A stretch of 52,014 nucleotides of DNA from Promethearchaeota archaeon (GCA_016930515.1 JAFGGO010000022.1:1-52014), one strand, 5' to 3'; shown: positions 27,018-36,057, counted from the stretch's first letter. Numbers and translations are program-made. The notes: generated by a model from the letters alone, not told the origin.

Positions 27018-27285
27018 ACTCGCAGAATTAAATTGTCAAATAGTTGTATTCTAATTTTATAACATTAAAATAGTTTAATTGTTTAAATAATTTTTCATGA
27101 CGATAAAGGTTTATTTAGGATGAAAAATGCCCTTTCCGCAGATTGTTAAATTGAACTTGTTTAGTTTAAAGAACGATCCTTCAGAATAATTAAATAATCT
27201 GAAATATAAATAAAACTACCAAGAACTGTCTTGATAATTTTATAATACTTGCAAACCGCAATCAAAACACTGAATAGTTGGAACG

Positions 27286-28335
27286 ATGACATGTCACGAA
27301 ATCTTTTATAAATCTTCCGAACACATGAAAAAGCTTGAGAACGATTCCATTGCACTCATGTTAACCTCTCCGCCATATCCAATGATTGAAATGTGGGACG
27401 AGGCTTTTTCCGCTCGAAATCCTGATATCGGTTTGGCGTTAGAAAAAAGAAACGCGAAGGAAGCGTTCTTGCTCATGCACGACGAACTCAATAAAACTTG
27501 GAAGGAAGTTTATCGAGTATTGATGCCGGGTGGTATCGCTTGCGTGAATATTGGAGATGCAACAAGAAATGTCGATAATACTTTCTGCCTTTATCCCTCT
27601 CACGCTTTAATAGTGAATTCTTTCTTTAAATTAGGATTTCAATCCTTGCCAGAAATTTTGTGGAGAAAGCAAACGAACGCTCCTAATAAGTTCATGGGTT
27701 CGGGAATGATGCCTCCAGGAGCATATGTTACCCTCGAACACGAGTTTATATTGTTGTTCAGAAAAGGAGCAAAACGAGAGTTTAACGGGTCAGATATGAA
27801 AAAAAAAAGGCGAGAAAGCGCGTATTTTTGGGAGGAGCGAAATAGGTGGTTTTCAGATGTGTGGACGAAATTACAAGGAACCAATCAGAAATTAGACGAC
27901 GGAAGCATTGAAGATGTGGGAAAGACGAGAGAAAGAAGTGCTGCCTATCCTTTTGAATTAGCTTATCGCTTGATTAACATGTTTTCAATCAAGGGAGACT
28001 TGGTTCTTGACCCTTTCCTTGGCACGGGTACGACCACCCTTGCGGCGATGATTTCTGAACGAAATAGCGTTGGTTACGAAATCGATCCCAATTTCAAGGA
28101 GGTCATCGAACGCCGAATTAACGGTATTGTTGCGTTTGGGAACGATTACATCGACCAAAGGATCGAATCGCACGTGAACTTTATAAAAGAACGAGTGGCA
28201 CGAAAGGGTCCCTCGAAATATTACAATAAATGCCACGATTTTGCCGTTATCACCCGTCAAGAAAAATTACTTCAATTGTGCAAATTAAGCTCAATTCAGA
28301 AACAAAACGAGAATAAGTACATCGTCATGTATTAA
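27286..28335 (+). CDS. Orphan DNA methyltransferase (beta class, N4-cytosine or N6-adenine)
   Basis: A 349-residue site-specific DNA methyltransferase. The catalytic motif TSPPYP (SPPY at 28-31) comes before the SAM-binding motif DPFLGTGTTTLAA, whose Asp is residue 242, so the motif order is beta class. SPPY is most common in N4-cytosine enzymes. YEIDPNF follows as motif II. The region between the motifs (about 130-230) should hold target recognition. No restriction endonuclease is next to it, so it is probably an orphan methylase for genome regulation or protection. The tRNA-Tyr gene follows on the opposite strand. Confidence 0.9.
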   Translation: MTCHEIFYKSSEHMKKLENDSIALMLTSPPYPMIEMWDEAFSARNPDIGLALEKRNAKEAFLLMHDELNKTWKEVYRVLMPGGIACVNIGDATRNVDNTFCLYPSHALIVNSFFKLGFQSLPEILWRKQTNAPNKFMGSGMMPPGAYVTLEHEFILLFRKGAKREFNGSDMKKKRRESAYFWEERNRWFSDVWTKLQGTNQKLDDGSIEDVGKTRERSAAYPFELAYRLINMFSIKGDLVLDPFLGTGTTTLAAMISERNSVGYEIDPNFKEVIERRINGIVAFGNDYIDQRIESHVNFIKERVARKGPSKYYNKCHDFAVITRQEKLLQLCKLSSIQKQNENKYIVMY

Positions 28336-28375
28336 TGGATTAATACTATTATTCTTTTTTAAAAGAGAAAAATAG

Positions 28376-28498
28376 TCCCCCCACCCGGATTTGAGCCGGG
28401 GACCTCACGGTATCGGCTGACGCAATTTCACGGGCTCGTGCCTCGTTGCGCGATATTTATCTACAGCCGCGCGCTCTAACCAACTGAGCTATGGGGGG
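28376..28498 (-). tRNA. tRNA-Tyr (GTA) with a 49-base intron
   Basis: Read leftward from 28498: acceptor CCCCCCA pairs with TGGGGGG, with discriminator A at 28376 and no encoded CCA. D-stem GCTC/GAGC, anticodon stem CGCGG/CCGTG (one G-U), anticodon GTA at 28464-28462 after C32-U33, T-stem CCCGG/CCGGG with loop CTCAAAT. The C1:G72 pair and A73 are the archaeal/eukaryotic tRNA-Tyr identity set. The mature tRNA is 74 bases; the rest is an intron after position 37. Confidence 0.95.
28412..28460 (-). other. Archaeal tRNA intron after position 37
   Basis: Forty-nine bases interrupt the anticodon loop between G37 and A38. The exon CGGCT at the 5' side can pair with AGCCG at the intron 3' side, giving the central helix of a bulge-helix-bulge site for the tRNA splicing endonuclease. 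Position 37/38 is the canonical intron site in archaeal and eukaryotic tRNA-Tyr. Confidence 0.88.
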
Positions 28499-28716
28499 TT
28501 GTTCTTGCGTATCAGTCATGTGTTTCAAATGAATGATATCACGCGACTAACTTGTTAATTTAAATTCAAGATCCGAAATAAATGTTTCCAATAGATTGTA
28601 CTTGAATTAGATACACTTTGACGATTTATCATGCTGATTTTTTTCAAACGTGTCTAAAAGCGTTAAATAGAAACCCATCCTATTTATTCTATAATTATTA
28701 AAAATGTGAATTAGTC

Positions 28717-30012
28717 ATGATAAAAGACTTAAAATCAGATTTTTCTTACGCAAAAATGGAAAAGCAAATGGCTCCGAGATCCTTGTTATCCTTGAGCGTG
28801 GTTTCCGTCTTGATGAACCTGTTCTTCATTCAAGCCATGAGGGCTTACATTCCCGGCGTTTATGTGGCCATATTTCACGTGGTATTTGGGGAGAATATAG
28901 TACCCAACATGCTGGTTCTTTTAACGCTTCTCTTCTTCTTTGTTCCCGGATTAACCGTGGTCATTTGCAAGAAGATTCAAAAACAAAAATTAATGATGGC
29001 TTCTATTTACGTGGTAGCAATCGTTCGATTGCTTGTGGCGTTCAACTTGCCCTCCCTTTGGCACGTGATATGCTGTGGGTTGATCATATCGTTTTATGGG
29101 TTTTATTTAAGCACTTTTCTTTCTCTATGGTTTAAAGAAGAAGGAGGCCATAGGGTCGAACCTGCTCATAAATTCGTCGTCTTACTTACAACCTTTACCG
29201 TTGCTTTTCTCGCCGATTACTTGATAAGAACGATAGGGTTTAGCGAAGACGTGTCTTTGGTCGCTCCCGGGTTAATCGCTGATTGGCAAGTAACGCAATA
29301 TTTTTGGCTGATCTTTCAAATCCCCTTGAGTGCATCGTGCATTTATCTTGCGTTTAAATATTTCCCGCGATTTAACAGACCAGAAATAAAGGAAGCTGAA
29401 ACATCAGAAACTCAAACGCCCTTAAAATCGTATTATTTATTGATCTTTACGGGAATGGGCGTGTTCTTGTTCCTTCAATTTAGCCTGTTTCTTTATCCTA
29501 ACGCCATTGCTCAATATACATCAACAAATTATTATCTGAATAACATCTTGAGCATTATTGCGGTCATGATCGTTGCGTGCGCGGTCGTGTTTTTTAAATT
29601 TGGATTTTTGAAAAACATCGTCCTTCAAGGCGTCCTAAACGCTTTTTTAATTCTCTCCCTGATATTATTTCTTTTTTTTGGGAAAATTACCTCCGTTCTA
29701 GCGAGCATTCTTTTCACATTCTCTCTTGTTGTAATCTACTTGGATTTTTACCTCCTTCTTGTCTTAACAACGAGAATACGGTTTAAGTGGGTTGATGTAA
29801 AGTCGATTTCCAATGCAATCACTCTAGCCTTCCTGTTTTACATATTGTTTCTCGTGCTTCACGTATTCACTACCGATTGGGCCTATACTATCGAGGCGCT
29901 TCAAGGTAAAGGTCCCTTAATCCTGCTATTGGGGGGCATCTTGCTTTCTGCCTGTTCTTTAGGTTCTATTTTTATTATGAACAAGGAAAAAAGTGGAGGT
30001 ATTGAACGATGA
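28717..30012 (+). CDS. Polytopic membrane protein (MFS-like topology), partner of the EEP protein
   Basis: A 431-residue protein with about 11-12 hydrophobic segments in two groups separated by a charged loop (PEIKEAETSETQTP near residues 225-240), which gives an MFS-like 6+6 appearance. I see no transporter signature. Its stop overlaps the start of the EEP phosphatase gene (ATGA at 30009-30012), so translation is coupled. In the eukaryotic CWH43 protein a multi-pass membrane part is fused to an EEP domain like the one encoded next, so this may be the membrane half of an equivalent lipid-remodelling unit. That link is inference. Confidence 0.7.
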   Translation: MIKDLKSDFSYAKMEKQMAPRSLLSLSVVSVLMNLFFIQAMRAYIPGVYVAIFHVVFGENIVPNMLVLLTLLFFFVPGLTVVICKKIQKQKLMMASIYVVAIVRLLVAFNLPSLWHVICCGLIISFYGFYLSTFLSLWFKEEGGHRVEPAHKFVVLLTTFTVAFLADYLIRTIGFSEDVSLVAPGLIADWQVTQYFWLIFQIPLSASCIYLAFKYFPRFNRPEIKEAETSETQTPLKSYYLLIFTGMGVFLFLQFSLFLYPNAIAQYTSTNYYLNNILSIIAVMIVACAVVFFKFGFLKNIVLQGVLNAFLILSLILFLFFGKITSVLASILFTFSLVVIYLDFYLLLVLTTRIRFKWVDVKSISNAITLAFLFYILFLVLHVFTTDWAYTIEALQGKGPLILLLGGILLSACSLGSIFIMNKEKSGGIER

Positions 30013-30866
30013 AACGAAACAAAAAAAAAATAAAATTGATTGTATTGTTTTTCGTGCCCCTGCTGACATCGTTCGTGATGATTGGCCTGGGCGAACTTCC
30101 AAGAGCGGTTCCCCAAAAAACCGACATCAAGTTCATGACCTACAACATTCATTTTGGACAGGGTATGGACGACCTGCTCAACATGGAACGCATCGCACAG
30201 AACATTTTAACCGAGGATCCAGACATTATAGGTCTGCAAGAAGTCGAAAACGGGAGAATTACCTCTCAGGGGATTGACATGGCCTTTTGGCTCGCCAAGC
30301 GATTGAACATGCATTATTTCTATTACCCTGCCGTGAACAATCACGCGTTCGGAGTTGCCATTTTAAGCAAGTTTCCCATCAAGAGCGCCAGTGGTACCCA
30401 AATACCTGCTCTACTTCAAGAACGAGTGCTTCTACACGCAATCATCGAGCTCAGCTCCTCGCTTGACATTGACGTTTTTGTAACTCATCTCGGAATTCGA
30501 GAAGAAAATAATTCCGCTCAAGTAGATTACGTGCTTGAGGCTATTCGAGCCCAGACTCATGCTCGACCGAAAGTGCTTATGGGCGATTTCAATCTCAACC
30601 AATCTACCGAGGAGATCCAAAGAATTTCGAACAATTCCCTAATTAATATGACGAATACTGGCGCTCCATACGATACTGGTGAATATACCTTCCCCAGCTA
30701 CCCACCAGATGCAATTTCAGAGGGAGTCATCGATTACATCTTCGCAACGAATTGTACCATCGTTGGGGGACGTGGTCGAATAATTGATAGTTTTGTACCG
30801 GGAAACACTGCCGCCGAATTTGGTTCCGATCACCGACCTTATGTGGCGACCCTGAGATTTAAATGA
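30009..30866 (+). CDS. Membrane-anchored endonuclease/exonuclease/phosphatase (EEP) family protein, CWH43-like
   Basis: A 285-residue protein starting with a membrane anchor (residues 8-28) and then an EEP domain. Catalytic landmarks are MTYNIHFG near 43, GLQEVENG with the metal-binding Glu near 75, GDFNLN near 195, VIDYIFAT near 242 and the terminal GSDHRP with the catalytic Asp-His. The pattern MTYNIH.G, DPDIIGLQE, LSKFPI resembles what I recall of the C-terminal domain of CWH43, which acts on GPI-linked lipids. Enzymes of the fold cleave phosphodiester bonds in nucleic acids or phospholipids; the membrane anchor favours lipids. GGAGGT at 29995-30000 is a strong Shine-Dalgarno site inside the upstream gene. 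Confidence 0.85.
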   Translation: MKRNKKKIKLIVLFFVPLLTSFVMIGLGELPRAVPQKTDIKFMTYNIHFGQGMDDLLNMERIAQNILTEDPDIIGLQEVENGRITSQGIDMAFWLAKRLNMHYFYYPAVNNHAFGVAILSKFPIKSASGTQIPALLQERVLLHAIIELSSSLDIDVFVTHLGIREENNSAQVDYVLEAIRAQTHARPKVLMGDFNLNQSTEEIQRISNNSLINMTNTGAPYDTGEYTFPSYPPDAISEGVIDYIFATNCTIVGGRGRIIDSFVPGNTAAEFGSDHRPYVATLRFK

Positions 30867-31380
30867 AATTACAGAAAAAATCAACCTTCAATCTATTAAA
30901 TCAATAATTTTTTTTAACCGTTTTAAACTTAACATGAATTAGAGAATAAAAATGGAAAATAAAGAATTAATTGTTGGGATATTAGGCTTAGTGGAAGGGG
31001 CACTCGCCTTAGATAAAGGATTTCTCTAACATAACTCTCTTATTTTTTAACTATATTTATTGGTTAAAAGGTCTGCATTTGAGTTTCATCAATACTCCTT
31101 CCGTGGTTTTGTTGTCTTATCAATGGTTTCTTATTTATCTTGTTCTTTCCCTATCCGCCTGAAATTAATCTAATCTTTTTCTTCAGACAATATTTTTCGA
31201 TTCTTATCTTATTGATATCTTGGTATAAATTGAATAATTAATTCACTTGATTGAAGTTATTAATAATTTTATACGGGATCGATTTTTTGAGAAAATAGAA
31301 GCGTTATGTAAGGTCATGGAATGAAAATCGAAATGTTCTTAATTTAAATATCATTTTATAAGATTAAGAGGTAATGTGTC
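30867..31380. other. Long AT-rich spacer before the PDCD5-like gene
   Basis: This 514-base region has no long open frame. It contains one candidate short peptide (30952-31029, listed separately). The PDCD5-like gene has GAGGT at 31368-31372, 8 bases before its ATG. No tRNA-like fold or strong inverted repeat is seen. Some of the length could be a 5' leader or an unrecognised small RNA. Confidence 0.3.
30952..31029 (+). CDS. Possible 25-residue peptide
   Basis: ATG at 30952 opens a 25-codon frame ending TAA: a charged start (MENKELIV), then hydrophobic and small residues (GILGLVEGALAL), then DKGFL. The amphipathic composition is more protein-like than the surrounding AT-only sequence. There is no Shine-Dalgarno site. 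It could equally be chance or a remnant. Confidence 0.2.
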   Translation: MENKELIVGILGLVEGALALDKGFL

Positions 31381-31803
31381 ATGAACGATACTGGCAAGGA
31401 TATGGAACAGCACGAGTTAGATGTTATCCGCATGAGAAAGATGAAAGCGTTGATGGATGCTCAAAAAAGGAGTCAAGCGGTTCAAGAGCGAACTGTTACG
31501 ATTTTCGAAAAGGCAGATCAGATCTTGAGGGCCGTGCTCGCTCCAGACGCTTACGCCCGTCTCTTAGCGCTTAAGGAAAACGAACCTACCGTGTATCAGC
31601 ATATTTTTAACGAGCTCATCAGCCCTGATGTGTTACAAAACATGGATTACCTGCTCTCGATCGTGGCTCGAGGCCCCTTGCCGAGAAGAATCCCGTTGGA
31701 CGTGATCATCATGCTCGAACGCAAGATAAAGGGTATTAAAAGCACGATCCAGGTCAAGCGCGGGGACGAAACGCTCGATTTAGGGTCCTACTTGACGAAA
31801 TAG
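31381..31803 (+). CDS. PDCD5 (TFAR19)-like DNA-binding protein
   Basis: A 140-residue, mostly helical protein. The opening helix ELDVIRMRKMKAL, the core ILRAVLAPDAYARLLALKENEP and the end with VKRGDETLDLGSYL follow the archaeal/eukaryotic PDCD5 pattern (R-I-L, A-x-x-R-L, then a C-terminal helix and tail). Family members bind DNA or chaperonin in archaea and take part in apoptosis in eukaryotes. It is 20-25 residues longer than typical archaeal versions. GAGGT 8 bases before the ATG gives a good start. The family call is moderate because the middle is diverged. Confidence 0.65.
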   Translation: MNDTGKDMEQHELDVIRMRKMKALMDAQKRSQAVQERTVTIFEKADQILRAVLAPDAYARLLALKENEPTVYQHIFNELISPDVLQNMDYLLSIVARGPLPRRIPLDVIIMLERKIKGIKSTIQVKRGDETLDLGSYLTK

Positions 31804-31917
31804 CGAATTATTTACCCATTATATAAAATAATAAGGTTCTAATAACATCGATTCTAATTTATATTTTTCACTATCAACCAATAAAATTCAATCAATTAAT
31901 TTGAACGCACCAAGGGA

Positions 31918-32922
31918 ATGCCAACAACAAGCGAACACGAGCGGAATTTCATAAGCACTCGAGATTGGAACAAGGCAGACCTCGATCGGCTTCTTAACTT
32001 GGCTAAAGACATGAAGCAAAATCCAAGTAAATATCGAAATGCTCTGGATGGTAAGAGCTTGTGCATGTTTTTTTACAATCCCTCGACGCGAACGAGAAAT
32101 TCCACGGAGATCGCGGCTTATCAACTGGGCATGCATCCAACGTTCAATAGCATAAAGGATTCCTGGGTGGGATACAATTCCGAATCCATCAAGGACACGG
32201 CGATCGTACTCTCGCGCTATTTTGACGCCATTGGCATTCGCATATTCCCCGTTGCCGTTGACTGGAAATATAAGGAAGGCAACAGGATTCTAAGGGAATT
32301 CGCTAAGTGGTCGACCGTGCCTATCATCAACTTTGAGGACGATCAGTATCACCCCTTGCAGGCCCTCAACGACATCTTTACCATCAAGGAAAAGAAAGAG
32401 AAGTCCGAAGGTAAAAAAATCGTCATATCGTGGGCTTACCATCCGAAACCACTTCCTTTAAGCGTTCCCAATTCAACGGTGCTTGCCACGACCCTATACG
32501 GCATGGATGTCACCTTGGCTCACCCTAAAAATTTCGAGTTAGACGACGAGATAATGTTAGCCGCTAAAAACAACGCCAAGAAATCGGGAGGTACGCTCAC
32601 GATTTCACACGACATCGAAGAGGCTTATCAGGACGCTGACGTGATCTACGCAAAAAGTTGGGGATCAATTCAGCAGTACGGTAAACCGAAGGAAGAAAAA
32701 GCATTGAGGACGCCGTATCGAGACGAATGGTGCGTGAGCGAAAAGCACATGGCGCTCACCAAACCCGATTCCGTGTTCATGCACTGCTTGCCGATCAGGC
32801 GCAATATCGTGGCAAAGGACGAGGTCGTGGACGGCAAGCACTCGATCGTTTACGATCAAGCAGAGAATCGACTCTATACCGTGAAAGCACTTTTATACGA
32901 TTTATTAAGTTCAACAATGTAA
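31918..32922 (+). CDS. argF': N-acetylornithine (or N-succinylornithine) carbamoyltransferase-like enzyme
   Basis: A 334-residue transcarbamylase. Carbamoyl-phosphate residues are in NPSTRTR 54-60 and HPLQ 145-148, with KSWG 246-249 and HCLPIRRN 289-296. The segment WAYHPKPLPLSVPNSTVLATTLYGMDVTL is the pattern I recall for acetylornithine carbamoyltransferase, in place of the ornithine-binding SMG loop of ordinary OTCase. The 80s loop (KDSWVGYNSESIKD) is shorter than in the Xanthomonas-type enzyme, so acyl preference is uncertain. It would give acylated citrulline in arginine synthesis. No other arginine gene adjoins it. The coding sequence is GC-richer than its neighbours. Confidence 0.85.
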   Translation: MPTTSEHERNFISTRDWNKADLDRLLNLAKDMKQNPSKYRNALDGKSLCMFFYNPSTRTRNSTEIAAYQLGMHPTFNSIKDSWVGYNSESIKDTAIVLSRYFDAIGIRIFPVAVDWKYKEGNRILREFAKWSTVPIINFEDDQYHPLQALNDIFTIKEKKEKSEGKKIVISWAYHPKPLPLSVPNSTVLATTLYGMDVTLAHPKNFELDDEIMLAAKNNAKKSGGTLTISHDIEEAYQDADVIYAKSWGSIQQYGKPKEEKALRTPYRDEWCVSEKHMALTKPDSVFMHCLPIRRNIVAKDEVVDGKHSIVYDQAENRLYTVKALLYDLLSSTM

Positions 32923-33036
32923 ATCGATTTTCTCTCAATGTGTTTTAGTAGAATAGTAGAATAGTTGATTTTCATTTTAAAATTTAGGATTTAATTTTTA
33001 CACACAAAATCTAATCTAAATTTTAAATGATGTTTG

Positions 33037-33678
33037 TTATTGTTCCCGCCCCGATATCACGGCGATGACCTCTTTTTCTCCGTCCGGAAGCTCTTCCAAG
33101 TCAATGTTGGAAAATTGGAACGCAAACGGCCGCTGGAAGATCTCTTCCACGAGCGGTGCGAAGGAGCTGATGGAAAAGATAAGGAGTCTTTTCACGACGC
33201 CATCCACATTTCCGTCTATGTTTAGTTCCTTCATGACTTGCTCTATTGCCTCGATTTCCTTCTTGTTGTAATGATACTTGTAAACCAGCTTGAAGTCCAC
33301 TGGTGTAGGCGCTTCCGGGTCTTCGAGGGATAAGCCCCGTTTTCTAAAGGGGAAGATGGTATTGAGCAGGAAGGTAAATATCTCCTCGTAATGATCCCTG
33401 AGGAGATGAGAGATGCGGGACTGGGCCTGGTACTGTGGCCAGTGACTTTTCATGATTTCAAGGAGCTTGGGATAATTCTTGTACTTTCGGGAACTGTCTT
33501 TTTGAAGCGAATTCACGAGCGAATTTTTAAGCGGCTTGAACTCGCTTTCTTTTCCTATTCGAATGAGAAATTTTACAAAATTGATCGACATTGCTTTCGA
33601 TATCCCAAGTAATTCTATTTTAACTTCGGCAAACCAGTATTTTTTTGAAAGTAATATTCTTATAATATTATTTCTCAT
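33037..33678 (-). CDS. Hypothetical protein, unrecognised family
   Basis: A 213-residue soluble protein I do not recognise. It is largely helical by composition. Aromatic/basic segments appear at residues 60-95 (KYKNYPKLLEIMKSHWPQYQ), followed by a helical middle and a C-terminal part rich in Phe and Glu ending VIAVISGREQ. There is no signal peptide, membrane helix, cysteine pair or nucleotide motif. The ATG at 33678 gives an amphipathic start; the ATG at codon 30 (33591) is an alternative. It is convergent with the carbamoyltransferase gene. The protein-like composition over 640 bases supports a real gene. Confidence 0.6.
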   Translation of the reverse strand: MRNNIIRILLSKKYWFAEVKIELLGISKAMSINFVKFLIRIGKESEFKPLKNSLVNSLQKDSSRKYKNYPKLLEIMKSHWPQYQAQSRISHLLRDHYEEIFTFLLNTIFPFRKRGLSLEDPEAPTPVDFKLVYKYHYNKKEIEAIEQVMKELNIDGNVDGVVKRLLIFSISSFAPLVEEIFQRPFAFQFSNIDLEELPDGEKEVIAVISGREQ

Positions 33679-34393
33679 ATTTAATTTTACTTCTGCTTTT
33701 TGGTCGAAAGCGCGCTCATAAAAATTCGTGGTCGCCAGTTGGGAACAACATGATTGATAATTCGATGCATGAGAACGAGAAAGCTACAAATCTTTAAACC
33801 ATTTTTTCTAAAACGAAAACATTCTTAAAAATCAAGATAATTTCTTCTTTCCATGGTTCCAAAACGAGTCAATACCTATATAAAATCACGCCATGTTATC
33901 TGTATTAGTACACGTGTTCTAGATTATTAACAAGCTAATAATGCAAATATTGGTGATTCAATCCGTTGAGTGATCACTAATTTTTCACACTACTGCATGA
34001 TATGTCAATTTTTTCCAATGACAAAAGAGAAAAGCTTATTAACTATCCGGATAATTTATTATACAATAAAAATCGGATAATGCATGATGACCAAATATAT
34101 TCTTATACCTAAGACCGATATAATTCGGTGGAATACCTCAACCCTTAACCCTGTTATTAGATAAAACATCTCCTCTTTTTAATAAATTTCGTCGTGTCTT
34201 CCGATTTTTGTTCTCATCCTTTTTCTTATAATCTTGTTAATATATATATTTTCTATTTTTATTTCATGCTCCAAATTAGCATCTATTTCCAGAATTAATC
34301 ATGTTTTAATGATTTGAGTTATACCTACAAAAATAGACGCTTATAAATTAAACGAAAATTTAAGGTAAAAACATCAATATATAACTTTTCCTT
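33679..34393. other. 715-base region without a gene
   Basis: No open frame longer than about 60 codons is convincing on either strand. A TATA-like CTATATAAAAT at about 33871 and a short inverted repeat CCGA-TATAAT-TCGG at about 34122 stand out from the AT background. It could hold a small RNA with its own promoter or just be spacer between two leftward genes. Confidence 0.3.
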
Positions 34394-34762
34394 TTATACA
34401 AAAAAAATTGCACCAATAATCCCAACAATCATTGATACTAAACCAAAAAAAAATAAGGTTTCAAAATAGATCCATTTCACTTTATTATCATTGGTCACTG
34501 TCATTGCTTTTGTTAATTGAATCAAATTCCCTATCAGTCTTTTCCTCGCCTTATTTAATTCCTCCTTGTGAATTTTAGTAATTATCTTTTCCAAATCAAA
34601 TTTCATGCCTCTCATTAATCGCATGCTAAGCAATAGCAACAAGATTGAGGTATTAAATAAGCACAACGAAATTATCAAAATCCACTTAACGAATATTGGG
34701 ATGTTTCCTTGATTTTCGTTATCAAAAATAAACAAGAAATAGGAATCTTTCTGCAAAAACAT
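34394..34762 (-). CDS. Small two-helix membrane protein
   Basis: A 122-residue protein with membrane helices at about residues 23-48 and 98-121, and between them a basic, helical cytosolic loop (KFDLEKIITKIHKEELNKARKR) of about 50 residues. The C-terminus ends inside the second helix (GAIFFV), so both ends lie on the same side of the membrane. I recognise no family. The M24 peptidase gene starts divergently 107 bases away. Confidence 0.5.
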   Translation of the reverse strand: MFLQKDSYFLFIFDNENQGNIPIFVKWILIISLCLFNTSILLLLLSMRLMRGMKFDLEKIITKIHKEELNKARKRLIGNLIQLTKAMTVTNDNKVKWIYFETLFFFGLVSMIVGIIGAIFFV

Positions 34763-34869
34763 TGATTACTTTCTGGGTTTAAATTTGAAATGGAATTCTT
34801 ATCACATTATATTATAGACATGAAAAATAACTCGGGCACTATAAATTACATAATACATGTTACTCTATA

Positions 34870-35988
34870 ATGACTCTCGAATTAAAACTATTAAAAATCC
34901 AACAAATCGAAGAATTCAATCGCGTTGATGGTCTGCTGGTCTCCAAGCCAGAAAATATTTTATATTTTTTAGGATTTAAAATCGAAAGCGAATCGTTGCT
35001 ATTCGTTCCAAATAGGGAAAAAAAACAATCGGGTAACAAGCTGTTATTGTTTTTAAGCGCGCTCGAATACGACCAAGTTAAGCATAACATTGAAAATTCT
35101 GAAGATCTCGCAAATAACGTGAAACTGAAATTAATTCCTCCTGGCAATCAAGGATATGTCGCAAATACGATAAAAAGATTAAAATTAAATCGGATCGGTT
35201 TTGAAGAAGAGCACGTGTCATTTAAGAGATATGTAGAATGGAAAGAAAAATTCAAAATTCATCGCTTGGTTGAGTTTTCTAACGCGATCAATACGGTTCG
35301 GGCTACAAAAACTCCCGAAGAAGTCGAAAGGATCAAAAAGGCCGCTTATTTGGCTGATATTGGGTTTCAAACAATTTATAAAAACCTTTCGAGTGGAATG
35401 ACGGAAAAAGAAATAGCAGCCGAAGCAGAATACGAGATGAGAAAAAAAGGTTCTGAAGGGACTTCTTTTGACACTATCGTTGCCACGGGCGAGAAAACCT
35501 GTTATCCGCATGCGAGCACGGGAGAACGAGAAATTAAGGAAGGAGACATGGTCTTGGTAGATATTGGTGCAAAATACGAGGGATATTGCTCGGACATGTC
35601 GAGAACATTCGTGTTTGGAACCCAAGATAACGATAAAGTTGATCTGATTGGAATAGTTAACGAAGCAGAGCAAGTTGCTCTCGATTCTTTGGAAATTGGT
35701 ATTGAATGTCGCCAAATAGATAAAATTACTCGAGATTTCTTTAGCAGCAAAAGGCCTAAATGGGCTTCTCGGTTCCTCCATAGTTTAGGGCATGGTGTGG
35801 GCGTGGAAATACACGAAAAGCCTTTCTTATCTCCCATATCCCAAGAGATTCTCGAAGAGGGAATGATATTTACTATTGAACCTGGACTATATGTGCCTGG
35901 CTTGGGTGGCGCTCGAACGGAAGATCTCGTTGAATTAAAAAACTCTGGATTCGTATCTTTAAGTCAATCAGAAAAATGGTATTCTTAA
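34870..35988 (+). CDS. M24 metallopeptidase (Xaa-Pro dipeptidase/aminopeptidase)
   Basis: A 372-residue enzyme with an N-terminal creatinase-like domain (1-140) and a C-terminal pita-bread catalytic domain. The five metal ligands are visible: Asp231 (VDIGAKY), Asp242 (CSDMSR), His308 (GHGVGVEIHE), Glu337 (FTIEPG) and Glu351 (GARTEDL). His214 in CYPHAS and the GHGVG-IHE motif fit prolidase/aminopeptidase P, which releases residues ahead of or linked to proline in the cytosol. The length is typical of archaeal Xaa-Pro dipeptidases. Confidence 0.95.
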   Translation: MTLELKLLKIQQIEEFNRVDGLLVSKPENILYFLGFKIESESLLFVPNREKKQSGNKLLLFLSALEYDQVKHNIENSEDLANNVKLKLIPPGNQGYVANTIKRLKLNRIGFEEEHVSFKRYVEWKEKFKIHRLVEFSNAINTVRATKTPEEVERIKKAAYLADIGFQTIYKNLSSGMTEKEIAAEAEYEMRKKGSEGTSFDTIVATGEKTCYPHASTGEREIKEGDMVLVDIGAKYEGYCSDMSRTFVFGTQDNDKVDLIGIVNEAEQVALDSLEIGIECRQIDKITRDFFSSKRPKWASRFLHSLGHGVGVEIHEKPFLSPISQEILEEGMIFTIEPGLYVPGLGGARTEDLVELKNSGFVSLSQSEKWYS

Positions 35989-36057
35989 ATTTTAAAAAAG
36001 CTAAATCTATTATTAATTAAAAAATAAAACAAAAAATTCACCTCATCGGGACTTAAA

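Noticed and set aside
34083..34140. Possible C/D-box guide RNA (TGATGA near 34085)
   Set aside because: A C-box-like TGATGA is present but no CTGA D box or D'/C' pair is found at the right distance.
35218..35781. 187-codon reverse frame opposite the M24 peptidase
   Set aside because: The forward frame has all five metal ligands; the reverse frame has no recognisable pattern and is rich in Phe, Cys and Ser.
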